Source: Bacteroides sp. 519
Lineage (GTDB): Bacteria > Bacteroidota > Bacteroidia > Bacteroidales > Bacteroidaceae
DNA length: 64,000 bases
Direction: 5' to 3'
Assembly (NCBI RefSeq): GCF_010500955.1
Contig: NZ_QVMJ01000021.1
Span: 1 to 64,000, forward strand
Shown here: piece after piece, positions 1 to 9,549 of the stretch
Numbering within the stretch: position 1 is the first letter of the stretch
How the letters are laid out: the number at the start of each line of letters is the position of its first letter
Made by a program: the position numbers and the translations under genes
The notes under the pieces: generated by a model
Databases searched by the model: none
What the model was told of the DNA's origin: nothing
What the model saw: only the letters and a program-made list of their open reading frames with translations

Positions 1-100
1 GTATCTAGGCACAATTGAGAGACTATTCTTTTCCGTATTAACTACGAATATACAACACTCGGAGAAATAACGGATCATTAATGATGCAAATATACGAGGT

Positions 101-189
101 ACGGAGACACAGAGTTTTTTAATCCATGCGGCATTGATATTAACTATTATTAGCTAATTAATATCTCTGTGACTCTGTGTCTCTGTGTT
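101..189. repeat. Intergenic inverted repeat with shared loop core (element 1)
   Basis: The left arm (about 101-115) and right arm (about 164-189) are built from the words CACAGAG and CTCTGTG and pair over about 11 bases. Between them ATGCGGCAT (126-134) sits in the context CCATGCGGCATTG, the core shared with the elements at 0.7, 20.3, 44.3 and 57.2 kb. It lies downstream of the RidA gene. The rest of 1-221 is AT-rich and I see no gene in it. Confidence 0.7.
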
Positions 190-221
190 CTATAATTAGA
201 AATAGGCACATTATATATATA

Positions 222-683
222 TTAATAAAGTTCAAAGATGGCTTCGATTTCTACTGGAATATTGTCGGGCAGTGATCCAAAACCTACTGCACTGCGTGTT
301 CCTACTCCATTATCTTCGCCCCATACAGCAGCAAATAGTTCGCTGCAACCATTAATAATATAGGGATGGCGTTCAAACTCGGGTGTGCAATTTACCATAC
401 CCAATACTTTTATTACCCGCTTAACTTTGTCGAGGCTACCCAGGTTTGCTTTAATTGTTGATAACATGGTTAATCCTACCTGACGGGCAGCGAGCTTTCC
501 TTCTTCCATAGTCATTTCTTTGCCAATTCTTCCGATTATCAGCGATTTATCGTCTTGCACCGGGCCATGACCAGAAAGATAAAGGTACTTACCATCTATT
601 AAACATGGTTTGTAAACACCCAACGGAGTTGGGGCAGGAGGGAGGTTTAATCCCAATTTCTCAAAATTTTTGTCTGCATTCAT
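222..683 (-). CDS. RidA/YjgF family protein (probable enamine/imine deaminase)
   Basis: This 153-residue protein belongs to the longer YjgF/Rid subgroup. Typical members hydrolyse reactive 2-aminoacrylate-type enamines in the cytosol. The C-terminal block with Arg followed by SAVGFGSLP and then VEIEAIFEL contains the arginine that binds the substrate carboxylate in RidA. An ATG at 681-683 is the only sensible start. It follows the GntP gene on the same strand, 91 bases downstream, with a long inverted repeat in the gap, and I see no TAnnTTTG box of its own, so the two are probably co-transcribed. The family is clear; the actual substrate is unknown. Confidence 0.88.
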   Translation of the reverse strand: MNADKNFEKLGLNLPPAPTPLGVYKPCLIDGKYLYLSGHGPVQDDKSLIIGRIGKEMTMEEGKLAARQVGLTMLSTIKANLGSLDKVKRVIKVLGMVNCTPEFERHPYIINGCSELFAAVWGEDNGVGTRSAVGFGSLPDNIPVEIEAIFELY

Positions 684-690
684 AATTTTA

Positions 691-776
691 GTAATTAGTA
701 GCTAGTAGTTAGTAGCTAGTAGTCAGTTGTGATGCCGCATGGCTACTAACTACTAGCTACTAACTACTAACTACTT
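691..776. repeat. Intergenic inverted repeat of TAGTAGY words with shared loop core (element 2)
   Basis: The left arm (691-727) is a run of the 7-mers TAGTAGC and TAGTAGT; the right arm (743-776) is its complement. The loop holds GATGCCGCATGG (731-742), the reverse complement of CCATGCGGCATC. The right arm runs into the GntP stop codon (775-777). The same arm family recurs at 39.81-39.92 kb without this loop. Confidence 0.85.
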
Positions 777-2094
777 AAATTAATATACTCAATATCAACA
801 CCCCCACTAATCCGACAATGGCAACAATTGCTTCCATAACCGACCATGATTTGAGGGTATCTTTCATACTTAGGTTGAAGTATTCTTTAAACATCCAGAA
901 ACCGGCATCGTTCACATGCGAGAACATTAAACTACCGGCACCTACTGCAAGAACCATTAAATTAGCATCGATACCCGATTGGGTAACTAATGGAATTAAT
1001 ACTCCGGCAGCAGTTAGGCCTGCAACCGTTGCCGAGCCAACACAACCACGAATAATGGCTGCAATTACCCAGCCGAGAATCAGCGGATGAACAGGTAACT
1101 GTAACAATGAAACAGCCAGTTCATGACTTACACCACTATCTTCCATAACCTGTTTAAATATTCCGGAGCCGGCAATAATTAATAAAATCATGGCAATATC
1201 TTTTACAGCTTCTTCGTAAATAGCCATAATTTCTTTTATACTTTTGCCTTGTTTGAGGCCTAATGTATAAGTTGCTACCAGAACGGCAATGAGCATAACC
1301 ACCGAAGGATCGCCAATGAAATGAATAATCTTCAGGGGAGTTTCGTGCAGATTGGGGAAACAGTAGGGTATTACAGTTACCAAAATAAGAAGTATAACAG
1401 GTAAGATGGCTGTGAATATACTACTGAATTTGCCAGGAATCTTTTGGTTTGTTGTTTGGGTGTTTTGTTTAAACAAAGTTACTTCGCCTGTCTTTATGTT
1501 TTTCAAGAAACGACAAAACACGGGTCCGGCCAGTATTATTGCTGGGATTGCAACTATTAAACCATAAATAAGTACCATGCCCAGATTTGCGTTAAATAAA
1601 GAGGTGAGTGCAACCGGAGATGGGTGTGGAGGTAAGAAACCATGGGTAACAGAAAGTGCAGCTAACATTGGAAGGCCAATGTATACAGCCGGCAATTTAT
1701 ATTGATAAGCCACCGAGAATATTAAAGGAACCAGCAAAACAAAGCCTATTCCATAAAACAGTGGGATGCCTACTATAAATCCGGTAACCATTAGTCCCCA
1801 TTGCACATATTTGGTGCCAAAAACACCAACCATAACAGACGCTATTTTGCCGGCAGCACCACTTTCGGCTACCAGTTTACCCAACATAGCACCAAGAACA
1901 ATAATAAGGGTTAAGCTTTTCATGATACTACCTATACCATTGTTAATGGATTGAGGCAGATTGTCGAGAGGTATTCCTAAGCCTAATCCTGCAATAATTG
2001 ATACCAGCAGGAATGCCAGGAAAGCGTTCACTTTGAAATAGGAAATAAGCACAATTAGCAGTGCTAAACTGAACAAAATAATAACAAAGGACAT
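775..2094 (-). CDS. GntP family transporter (gluconate or related organic acid permease)
   Basis: The protein has 439 residues and is almost entirely hydrophobic segments, with about 12 membrane helices. The GntP family imports gluconate, fructuronate, D-serine or similar small hydroxy acids by proton symport. The segment THGFLPPHPSP near residue 150 is typical of the family. No gluconate kinase or dehydratase lies next to it; the only partner is a RidA protein downstream. That makes an amino-acid-like substrate such as D-serine possible, but this is inference. A promoter box lies about 95 bases upstream. Length is normal for the family. Confidence 0.88.
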   Translation of the reverse strand: MSFVIILFSLALLIVLISYFKVNAFLAFLLVSIIAGLGLGIPLDNLPQSINNGIGSIMKSLTLIIVLGAMLGKLVAESGAAGKIASVMVGVFGTKYVQWGLMVTGFIVGIPLFYGIGFVLLVPLIFSVAYQYKLPAVYIGLPMLAALSVTHGFLPPHPSPVALTSLFNANLGMVLIYGLIVAIPAIILAGPVFCRFLKNIKTGEVTLFKQNTQTTNQKIPGKFSSIFTAILPVILLILVTVIPYCFPNLHETPLKIIHFIGDPSVVMLIAVLVATYTLGLKQGKSIKEIMAIYEEAVKDIAMILLIIAGSGIFKQVMEDSGVSHELAVSLLQLPVHPLILGWVIAAIIRGCVGSATVAGLTAAGVLIPLVTQSGIDANLMVLAVGAGSLMFSHVNDAGFWMFKEYFNLSMKDTLKSWSVMEAIVAIVGLVGVLILSILI

Positions 2095-2186
2095 TGTGTG
2101 TTAAGTATTAAAATTATATATATTAGCTATTTAGGAATTGAAAATGATAAACTCATTTTCGGGGGGTATTCCATAAATAACCAGCA

Positions 2187-2217
2187 CAAAGGTAAAAAAT
2201 AGAAAAGAACCAAACAA
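2187..2217 (-). promoter_or_regulatory. Promoter for the GntP-RidA operon
   Basis: On the minus strand TACCTTTG (2187-2194) matches the Bacteroidota -7 box TAnnTTTG, with TTG (2215-2217) 20 bases upstream as the -33 element. Confidence 0.6.
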
Positions 2218-2231
2218 CTAAAAGTTTCAAA

Positions 2232-2264
2232 TTTGCGTTATATCATAAAAATAGTATAAATTTG
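2232..2264 (+). promoter_or_regulatory. Promoter for the FemAB/GNAT-like gene
   Basis: TTTG (2232-2235), 21 bases, then TAAATTTG (2257-2264) matches the Bacteroidota promoter. The ATG follows at 2270, so the mRNA leader would be nearly absent. Confidence 0.65.
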
Positions 2265-2269
2265 CATTA

Positions 2270-3256
2270 ATGGCATTGAAGTTAACTTCATATTATAAAG
2301 GAAAGGATATACCGGATAATTTGCCGGGAGATAATATATTCCATTCTAAGGATCTGTTTTTGATGTACGAAGCAGCATCCGGATATGACCCGTTGTTAAT
2401 TGTAGCAACCATTAAAGACGAACCCGTTGCCAGACTGCTGGCTGTAGTTCGTCGCCAGGCTTTTCTTGTTCCGGCTTCATTGGGCCGAAGGTGCGAGATT
2501 GTTGGTATTGGTGAGTATTTTGGTGAAAATATTGATAAGGAAGCTATCTTTGGGGTGATGCTGGAGCACCTAACCAATGAGGCATTTCGCTCCTCGTACA
2601 TCATTGAATTCCGGAACCTGGAGCATGCTTTGGATGGGTATAAACATTTGCGTGCCAATAAATATTTTGCTATCAACTGGTTGCGGGTTCGAAATTCGCT
2701 TCATAGTGTTGAAGATGTAGAAGAACGATTTAGTCCATCGCGCTTAAGGCAGGTAAAGAACGGACTGAAAAATGGTGCTGTGGTAAAGGAGGCCGAAACA
2801 ATTGAAGAAATACAGGAGTTTTCGCACATGCTTCATAAAATATATTCGTTCAAAATACGCAAGTACTTTCCTACGCTTCAGTTTTTTAAACTGATGGATC
2901 AATGGCTTATCAGCAAGAACCTGGCAAAGATTTATGTTGTAAAATACAAAGGAAAGATTATTGGAGGATCTTCTTGTTTATATACCAAAGATAATGCTTA
3001 TCTCTGGTTTTCCGGCGGAATGACCAAATCGCTTTCCAAGCAAAATCCGGGTATATTGGCTATTTGGGCGGCTCTTAAAGATGCTAAAGCAAGAGGATGC
3101 CGACATTTAGAGTTTATGGATGTGGGTTTACCTTTCCAGAAACATGGTTTCCGTACATTTGTGCTTCATTTCGGCGGGAAGCAAAGTAGTACTCGCCGAT
3201 GGTTTAAAATACGTACTAATTTTTTAAATACTATATTTCGTAAGATCTATTCATAA
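2270..3256 (+). CDS. FemAB/GNAT-like acyltransferase (Acetyltransf_6 type)
   Basis: The 328-residue protein looks like a FemAB-related GNAT protein. The conserved half spans roughly residues 150-300, with RLRQVKNGLKNG, then a strand with KGKIIGGSSCLY, and the terminal GCRHLEFMDVG. Such proteins transfer acyl or aminoacyl groups to cell-envelope substrates. There is no signal peptide, so it should be cytosolic. The start is the ATG at 2270, six bases after the -7 box. It stands alone and converges on the PutA-like gene across a 31-bp inverted repeat that begins on the base after its stop codon. The substrate is unknown. Confidence 0.75.
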   Translation: MALKLTSYYKGKDIPDNLPGDNIFHSKDLFLMYEAASGYDPLLIVATIKDEPVARLLAVVRRQAFLVPASLGRRCEIVGIGEYFGENIDKEAIFGVMLEHLTNEAFRSSYIIEFRNLEHALDGYKHLRANKYFAINWLRVRNSLHSVEDVEERFSPSRLRQVKNGLKNGAVVKEAETIEEIQEFSHMLHKIYSFKIRKYFPTLQFFKLMDQWLISKNLAKIYVVKYKGKIIGGSSCLYTKDNAYLWFSGGMTKSLSKQNPGILAIWAALKDAKARGCRHLEFMDVGLPFQKHGFRTFVLHFGGKQSSTRRWFKIRTNFLNTIFRKIYS

Positions 3257-3361
3257 TTAGCCGCAGATTACACGGATTGCGCGGATTAAAGAAACACGGA
3301 TTATTTTTTATATTTTATCCGCGTATTTAAAATCCGCGCAATCCGTGTAATCTGCGGCTAA
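3257..3361. repeat. Perfect 31-bp inverted repeat between convergent genes
   Basis: Left arm 3257-3287 and right arm 3331-3361 are perfect reverse complements, built from words such as GCAGATTACACGGATTGCG. The loop is AT-rich and lacks the ATGCGGCAT core. It starts immediately after the stop of the gene on the left and ends 7 bases before the stop of the gene on the right, so it could act as a bidirectional terminator, though the arms are not followed by a strong U-run. Confidence 0.9.
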
Positions 3362-3368
3362 AACAATT

Positions 3369-6300
3369 TTATATCTTTGGTTCCTCTATTATACTACCAT
3401 ACCTGTGATACTCGTACGAGATGCTTTGTTCTTTCAGATAATGCAATATCTCGATACGACCTTCTGCAACAGGTTTTTCTGTGGCAATGTACATTCCCAG
3501 TTCTGCCGCTTTATCAAAAATGGCATCGGGTATATCGGCCGAGCAGGTACGAATGCGATCAAACTTCACCATATCTTCAATGAAATCTTCGTCATTATAT
3601 AAGCCAAGTTCAAAGTTGTTCGTCTTTTTGGCAATTGCTTTCAGAATTTCAATATGCGGATTTGTGGGCGATATTGCCAACAATACCTTTGTTTTTGTTT
3701 TACCAGCAGCATATAATGATAAAATAACATCGGTCAGATTATCGGTATCTTTCACATAAAAAGCAACCAGTTTTAATGGCAAATAGCGGAATGTATTTAG
3801 TTCGCCTACAATATGGCTGACATCACGCTCTACCGAAAACTCTTCTTTCCATGCTTTCTCGAATGTACCAAATGCGTATTTCAGTCTGTTAATTTCCTGG
3901 GGCGAAAGAATATCTTTCAATTCTTCTTTGAAAGGATACAACGCTTTTTCAGGCATTTCCTGAATTTCTTTCTCCGTAAATTTCACGAAGCAGGAAACAT
4001 AATTCGGTCCACCGGCTTTAATACCAGCACCAAAGGCCGACCGTTTCATACCCCCAAATGGCTGTCGGCGTACAATTGCCCCAGTGATGCCCCGGTTTAT
4101 ATAAAGGTTACCAGCTTCAATTTTATCTTTCCAAAGGGCAATTTCTCTTTCATCCAATGATTGCAGCCCCGAAGTTAATCCGTATTCTGTGGAGTTGGCA
4201 TATTCCAGTCCCTGTTCCAAATCGTCAATGCAAACAACAGATAGTAATGGTGCAAACAATTCGGTACGGAATGTGTAATTACCCGGTTTTACTCCCCATT
4301 TTACACAAGGCTTAAGTATGTATTTCTTTTCATCAAGGAATACGGGCGGCACTAACCAGAACTCTCCTTCTTCCAAGTGTTCTATTGCATGCAGCAACTT
4401 ATCATTGTCGTTGGTAATCATTGGGCCGATAATGTTATCGGTATTCCATACATTACCTGTATGCATACTGGTAACTGCATCTTTTAACTTCGACTGAAAT
4501 ACAGGATCATTGTATGCTTTTTTATCTAACAAGAGAAGCGAACAAGCCGAGCATTTTTGTCCGGCATTGCTGAATGCCGAGGATACAATATTCAGGATTG
4601 CATGATCCTGATCGGCACTTGCTGTTACAATAATTGCATTTTTACCACCCGTTTCGGCTGATAATGGAGTCTTAGGACTGTTCTTTTGTAACTTGAAGGC
4701 TGTATCTGTTCCTCCGGTTAAAATAATATGTTTTATACTTGGGTGTGCCGATAACCAGTTGAGCGAACTTCTGTCGGCGGGACATATTACCTGTAATGCA
4801 TCTTTGGGTACACCTGCATCCCAAAAACATTGGGCAAATTGCCAAGCTATAGGAAATGCAACTGTTGCAGGTTTCAGAATAACCGTATTGCCTCCGGCTA
4901 AACCAGCTACAACACCACCTACAGGTATAGCGAAAGGAAAGTTCCAAGGCGGAATCACAAGAATAATTCCTTTGGGAGCATAAGTAACAGACTCTAATTG
5001 CTCAAATGCCTGCATGGAAATCGGGTAGAAACGGCAGAAGTCTGTACCCTCGGACACTTCTATATCGCCTTCCATAAATGTTTTTCCGGTAATGGCAGAC
5101 ATACATGCAATCAGGTCACCACGACGCTCGCCAATCACTTCGGCTGTTTTATGGAGTATCTTGTTCCGATTTTCTAACGATGTTTTTCTCCATCCAGAAT
5201 CATCTTTTTCTGCTATCTGTACTATCTCTTCAATCTGTTCCTGAGTAGCCATGTTTACTTCGCAGAAACAAACTTCATCATTCCGGCTTCTGTCGTAGTA
5301 TTTCTTTTTCTTTTCGGTGATAACTTCTTTGTTGCCTATCTGAACCGGAATAATAAAGTTGGTGTCTCTTACTTCTGTTTCCCATTTCTTCAAGGCTTCT
5401 AAAGCCCACATCCTGTTTGGTTTTAAATCCAGATCGGTATCAGGCTCGTTTCTGAACACATTAATATCGGCAACAGGCTCCGGTTGTTGGGTTCTGTTTT
5501 GTGTGCGGAACTTGGTAGGCTTTACGTTGTCTTTCTGTGCATACGCTTCTGCAAATTGATTGGAAAGAAACTCCCATTCTTTGCTGTGTAATGTCAGGTT
5601 GAATGAATAAGTCAGGAAGTTATCTATGCCGGTATTCTCGTCTAAGCGACGAACCAGGTACGATACTGCATTCAGGAAATGTTCTTTCTTTACCACTGGT
5701 GTGTATAAAATAACCTGTTTGCCCAATTCTCTCATTGCACGGGGCAAATGGTTGGCCATTCCTTCGAGCATCTCAAAAGTAACATACTCTTCTACAGCGT
5801 TTGCTTTACTTAATAAATATGCGTATCCAATGGTAAAGAAGTTGTGCGAGGCAACTCCCATATGCACAACTTTGGCATTTTCAGGCTGTAAAGCTATGTC
5901 CAGAATGCGCATATAATTGGCGTCAACATCTACTTTGCTGGGTAAAATAGGGTTTGGCCATCCTTTTAACGAAGACTGAATGGTTTCCATTTGCAGGTTT
6001 GCCCCTTTCACTAAACGTACTTTGATTGGTGCTCCTCCGTTGGCAACACGCTTTTTTGCAAAATCCAGAAGTGTTTGATAAAAGAAGATAGCATCAGGCA
6101 AATAAGCCTGCACTACAATACCTGCTGTATAATTTTTGAATTGCGGCAGTGCCATTACTGTGGTGAATACATCGAGGGTTAATTCCGCGTCTTTGTATTC
6201 TTCCATATCCAGATTAACAAATTTGGGCGTTTGTATTCCTGCATGATCGGTATATGGGTGGTTTATAGCCTGCTGATAGATGTTGGTCATTAGTTTACAC

Positions 6301-6893
6301 AAATCTTCTTTGCTCTTGTCGTAACTTAGCGGATGAAGCTGTGCATAAATGCCCGATAGTTTTACGGAAATATAATTGATGTCGGGTTCGGAAAGCGCTT
6401 CCAGGTAGTGCTCGTAACGTTTTTGAGCTTCTCCGTCTCCCAGAACCACTTCGCCCAGTAGGTTCACATTCTGACCGATGTTGTCTTTCCAACGATTGTT
6501 TAAGTGTTTGGTCAGCGCAGGACGTTCTTCTTTGATTATAATCTTTCCGGTTTCCTTGCGCAGTACATTCTTGAAGATAGGAACTGCAATAAAATCGAAC
6601 AGATAACCGAACTCTTTAAACAGTATTCCCAGGTATTCGTATGTTTTTCCCATAAATGCAGGAACACCGTATTCGGTAAAGATAACCTTCATCCTTTCAG
6701 ACAAGGTTTTGGTGTCTCTTATCTGTGATGACTCATCCAGTAGTTTGGTTAGGATAACCTTGTTTTTGGGGTCTGTAACTAAAGATGCAAACATCTTTTG
6801 TTCTTTAATCTCGGCAGGGGATAGTTGTTTCTCTGCTTTTGCGAGAAAATCTTGTGCCCACAACAGCACTTCGCTCGATGTGACGTTTTTCAT
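3369..6893 (-). CDS. putA: Bifunctional proline dehydrogenase / P5C dehydrogenase (PutA-like)
   Basis: This 1174-residue enzyme would oxidise proline to glutamate in two steps. Residues of about 100-470 form the FAD-dependent proline dehydrogenase barrel (YISVKLSGIY, VRLVKGANLQ). About 540-1010 form the NAD-dependent aldehyde dehydrogenase, with PPWNFPFAIPVGG, the general base Glu in SAETGGKN and the catalytic Cys in AGQKCSAC. A C-terminal extension of about 150 residues follows. There is no N-terminal ribbon-helix-helix DNA-binding domain, so it is unlikely to repress its own gene as E. coli PutA does. Single gene, convergent with its left neighbour. Confidence 0.95.
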   Translation of the reverse strand: MKNVTSSEVLLWAQDFLAKAEKQLSPAEIKEQKMFASLVTDPKNKVILTKLLDESSQIRDTKTLSERMKVIFTEYGVPAFMGKTYEYLGILFKEFGYLFDFIAVPIFKNVLRKETGKIIIKEERPALTKHLNNRWKDNIGQNVNLLGEVVLGDGEAQKRYEHYLEALSEPDINYISVKLSGIYAQLHPLSYDKSKEDLCKLMTNIYQQAINHPYTDHAGIQTPKFVNLDMEEYKDAELTLDVFTTVMALPQFKNYTAGIVVQAYLPDAIFFYQTLLDFAKKRVANGGAPIKVRLVKGANLQMETIQSSLKGWPNPILPSKVDVDANYMRILDIALQPENAKVVHMGVASHNFFTIGYAYLLSKANAVEEYVTFEMLEGMANHLPRAMRELGKQVILYTPVVKKEHFLNAVSYLVRRLDENTGIDNFLTYSFNLTLHSKEWEFLSNQFAEAYAQKDNVKPTKFRTQNRTQQPEPVADINVFRNEPDTDLDLKPNRMWALEALKKWETEVRDTNFIIPVQIGNKEVITEKKKKYYDRSRNDEVCFCEVNMATQEQIEEIVQIAEKDDSGWRKTSLENRNKILHKTAEVIGERRGDLIACMSAITGKTFMEGDIEVSEGTDFCRFYPISMQAFEQLESVTYAPKGIILVIPPWNFPFAIPVGGVVAGLAGGNTVILKPATVAFPIAWQFAQCFWDAGVPKDALQVICPADRSSLNWLSAHPSIKHIILTGGTDTAFKLQKNSPKTPLSAETGGKNAIIVTASADQDHAILNIVSSAFSNAGQKCSACSLLLLDKKAYNDPVFQSKLKDAVTSMHTGNVWNTDNIIGPMITNDNDKLLHAIEHLEEGEFWLVPPVFLDEKKYILKPCVKWGVKPGNYTFRTELFAPLLSVVCIDDLEQGLEYANSTEYGLTSGLQSLDEREIALWKDKIEAGNLYINRGITGAIVRRQPFGGMKRSAFGAGIKAGGPNYVSCFVKFTEKEIQEMPEKALYPFKEELKDILSPQEINRLKYAFGTFEKAWKEEFSVERDVSHIVGELNTFRYLPLKLVAFYVKDTDNLTDVILSLYAAGKTKTKVLLAISPTNPHIEILKAIAKKTNNFELGLYNDEDFIEDMVKFDRIRTCSADIPDAIFDKAAELGMYIATEKPVAEGRIEILHYLKEQSISYEYHRYGSIIEEPKI

Positions 6894-7013
6894 ACAGATT
6901 AATTTTCCGCGAAAGATAGCTTTAATTCTTTATAAAAACAATATGGCTAGCTTTTTTTTCAGTGTCGAAATATACTTTATATGATAGACTCTAGTAATTT
7001 TATTCTATGAAGA

Positions 7014-7046
7014 TTGGGCAAAATCGGTTAGTTGATGTTATCTTTG
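7014..7046 (+). promoter_or_regulatory. Promoter for the aminotransferase gene
   Basis: TATCTTTG (7039-7046) matches TAnnTTTG; TTG (7014-7016) lies 22 bases upstream, one base beyond the usual spacing. Confidence 0.55.
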
Positions 7047-7076
7047 CAAAACTATTTAGTAAAATTTAGAATAACT

Positions 7077-8276
7077 ATGCCTGAAATTTCTATTCGTGGT
7101 AATGAGATGCCAGCATCTCCTATACGTAAATTAGCTCCATTAGCTGATGCTGCAAAGCAACGGGGAACTCATGTGTTCCATTTGAATATCGGTCAGCCCG
7201 ATTTGCCTACACCACAGACTGCGATTGATGCCATCCGCAATATCGATCGATCTGTATTAGAGTATAGTCCTAGTGCGGGTTACAGAAATTACAGGGAAAA
7301 ACTAACTAAATATTATGCGAAGTTCAATATCAATCTCGATGCAGATGATATTATCATAACTACTGGTGGGTCTGAGGCTGTTTTATTTGCTTTTATGTCT
7401 TGCCTTAATCCGGGTGATGAAATAATTGTTCCCGAACCGGCCTATGCTAACTATATGGCATTTGCAATTTCTGCCGGTGCTAAAATCCGTACCATAACTA
7501 CTACTATAGCCGAAGGCTTTTCACTACCCAAAGTAGAAAAGTTCGAAGAACTGATTAACGAACGTACCAAAGGTATTCTTATTTGTAATCCCAATAATCC
7601 TACCGGTTATTTGTATAGTCGGCGCGAGATGGACCAGATACGGGATTTGGTTAAGAAATACGATTTATTCCTTTTCTCGGACGAGGTGTACAGAGAATTT
7701 ATATATACCGGTTCGCCTTATATATCCGCATGTCATTTGGAAGGGATTGAGCAAAATGTGGTACTTATTGATTCGGTATCTAAACGTTATTCCGAATGTG
7801 GAATCCGTATTGGTATGCTGATTACAAAAAACAAGGAAGTTAAGAATGCTGTGATGAAATTCTGTCAGGCACGTTTAAGTCCTCCACTTATTGGGCAAAT
7901 AGCTGCCGAGGCATCTTTGGACGCTCCGGAAACCTATAGTCGTGAAACGTACGACGAATATGTTGAAAGACGTAAATGCCTGATTGATGGTTTGAATCGC
8001 ATCCCCGGTGTATATTCACCAATCCCTATGGGTGCTTTTTATACTGTGGCTAAATTGCCGGTCGATGATTCGGATAAATTCTGTGCATGGTGTCTTTCTG
8101 ATTTTGAGTACGAAGGACAAACTGTTTTTATGGCTCCTGCTTCCGGCTTCTATACTACTCCCGGTTTGGGACATAATGAGGTTCGTATTGCGTATGTTTT
8201 AAAGAAAGATGATTTAAAACGTGCGTTGGTAGTACTGCAAAAAGCGCTGGAAGCGTATCCGGGAAGAACTGAATGA
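7077..8276 (+). CDS. Fold-type I PLP aminotransferase (aspartate aminotransferase family)
   Basis: The 399-residue protein is a class I/II aminotransferase. Visible motifs are the N-terminal NIGQPDLPTP, the CNPNNPTGY block, the FSDEVYREF aspartate/tyrosine block and the PLP lysine in DSVSKRYSECGIRIG. The substrate amino acid cannot be read from sequence. An upstream in-frame start would begin inside the -7 promoter box, so I chose the ATG at 7077 (MPEISIRG). Next on the same strand is a LolC/E-like permease 34 bases downstream, separated by a small inverted repeat. Confidence 0.9.
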   Translation: MPEISIRGNEMPASPIRKLAPLADAAKQRGTHVFHLNIGQPDLPTPQTAIDAIRNIDRSVLEYSPSAGYRNYREKLTKYYAKFNINLDADDIIITTGGSEAVLFAFMSCLNPGDEIIVPEPAYANYMAFAISAGAKIRTITTTIAEGFSLPKVEKFEELINERTKGILICNPNNPTGYLYSRREMDQIRDLVKKYDLFLFSDEVYREFIYTGSPYISACHLEGIEQNVVLIDSVSKRYSECGIRIGMLITKNKEVKNAVMKFCQARLSPPLIGQIAAEASLDAPETYSRETYDEYVERRKCLIDGLNRIPGVYSPIPMGAFYTVAKLPVDDSDKFCAWCLSDFEYEGQTVFMAPASGFYTTPGLGHNEVRIAYVLKKDDLKRALVVLQKALEAYPGRTE

Positions 8277-8307
8277 TTTACGATTAGACGATCGTAAAAT
8301 CGTAAAT
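8276..8307. repeat. Small inverted repeat between aminotransferase and permease genes
   Basis: ATTTACGATT (8276-8285) and AATCGTAAAT (8298-8307) are perfect complements. The repeat starts at the last base of the aminotransferase stop codon and ends three bases before the next ATG. It is a minimal member of the word-repeat hairpins of this window. Confidence 0.6.
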
Positions 8308-8310
8308 ACA

Positions 8311-9549
8311 ATGGAACTATTTATAGCTAAAAGAATATATAGCGACAATAAGGGTGGGAGAGAAGTCTCGCGCCCTGCTGTTTTGATATCCATGATTGGT
8401 ATTGCTATTGGTTTGGCTGTAATGATTCTAGCTGTTGCCATTGTGATTGGCTTTAAAAACGAAGTGCAGCGAAAAGTGATAGGTTTTGGTTCTCATATCC
8501 AGATAACTAACTTTGATGCAGTACGTTCGTATGAAACACGCCCTATAGCCGTAACAGATAGTCTTACCCATGTGCTGTATAGATTTCCGGAGATAGCCCA
8601 TGTGCAACGTTTTTCAACCAAGCCCGGTATAATAAAAACCGACGATGCATTTCAAGGAGTTGTACTGAAAGGAGTTGGGCCAGAATTTGATCCTTCTTTT
8701 TTTCTTGAATATTTGATTGAAGGCGAAATACCAATGTTCAGTGATTCGGCTGCAACCAATCAGGTTGTAATTTCGCAAACTATTGCACAAAAACTTAACC
8801 TTAAACTGGAAGACCGTATCTTCACTTACTTTTTTGAAGAAGAAATCCGCACCCGGCGATTAACAGTTAAAGGAATCTACCAAACCAATTCGGCCGAATA
8901 TGATAATGCCTTTATCCTGACCGATATATATACCGTTAACCGATTGAATAATTGGAAAAGCGACCAGGTAACCGGATTGGAAATTCGGATTGACGACTAT
9001 TCGCGTTTGGAAGAGATGACAAGCGTTTTGATGTTCGAAATTGATAACCGACAAGATAAATATGGTGAATCTTACTATGTAAGAAACATACAACAAATTA
9101 ATCCACAGATATTTGACTGGTTAAGTTTGCTGGATTTTAATATCTGGCTGATTCTTATCATCATGGTTGGGGTGGCCGGCTTTACCATGATTTCGGGGTT
9201 GCTTATTATAATCATTGAACGTACCAATATGATTGGTTTGTTAAAGGCATTAGGTGCAACAGATTATTCGATACGGAAGATTTTTCTTTGGTTTTCAATT
9301 TTCCTTATTGGTAAAGGAATGCTTCTGGGAAATGCTATTGGATTGGGACTTTATTTCATTCAGAAATATTTCCGGATATTGAAATTAGACCCCGTTACTT
9401 ATTATGTAGATACTGTACCCGTATCTATAAATATCTGGATAATACTTCTTATCAATGTGGGTACATTATTAATCTCTGTATTAATGTTGCTGGGGCCATC
9501 GTATCTGATAACAAAGATAAATCCGGCTACTTCTATGCGATATGAATAA
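8311..9549 (+). CDS. FtsX-like ABC transporter permease (LolC/LolE type)
   Basis: The 412-residue protein has the LolC/E layout: one membrane helix near residues 25-48, a periplasmic domain of about 220 residues, then three helices between about 275 and 405, with ERTNMIGLLKALGA in the cytoplasmic coupling loop. Members extract lipoproteins from the inner membrane for delivery to the outer membrane. No LolD-type ATPase gene is adjacent, so its partner lies elsewhere. It ends at 9549 and the convergent glycosyltransferase ends at 9550, leaving no intergenic base. Confidence 0.85.
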   Translation: MELFIAKRIYSDNKGGREVSRPAVLISMIGIAIGLAVMILAVAIVIGFKNEVQRKVIGFGSHIQITNFDAVRSYETRPIAVTDSLTHVLYRFPEIAHVQRFSTKPGIIKTDDAFQGVVLKGVGPEFDPSFFLEYLIEGEIPMFSDSAATNQVVISQTIAQKLNLKLEDRIFTYFFEEEIRTRRLTVKGIYQTNSAEYDNAFILTDIYTVNRLNNWKSDQVTGLEIRIDDYSRLEEMTSVLMFEIDNRQDKYGESYYVRNIQQINPQIFDWLSLLDFNIWLILIIMVGVAGFTMISGLLIIIIERTNMIGLLKALGATDYSIRKIFLWFSIFLIGKGMLLGNAIGLGLYFIQKYFRILKLDPVTYYVDTVPVSINIWIILLINVGTLLISVLMLLGPSYLITKINPATSMRYE

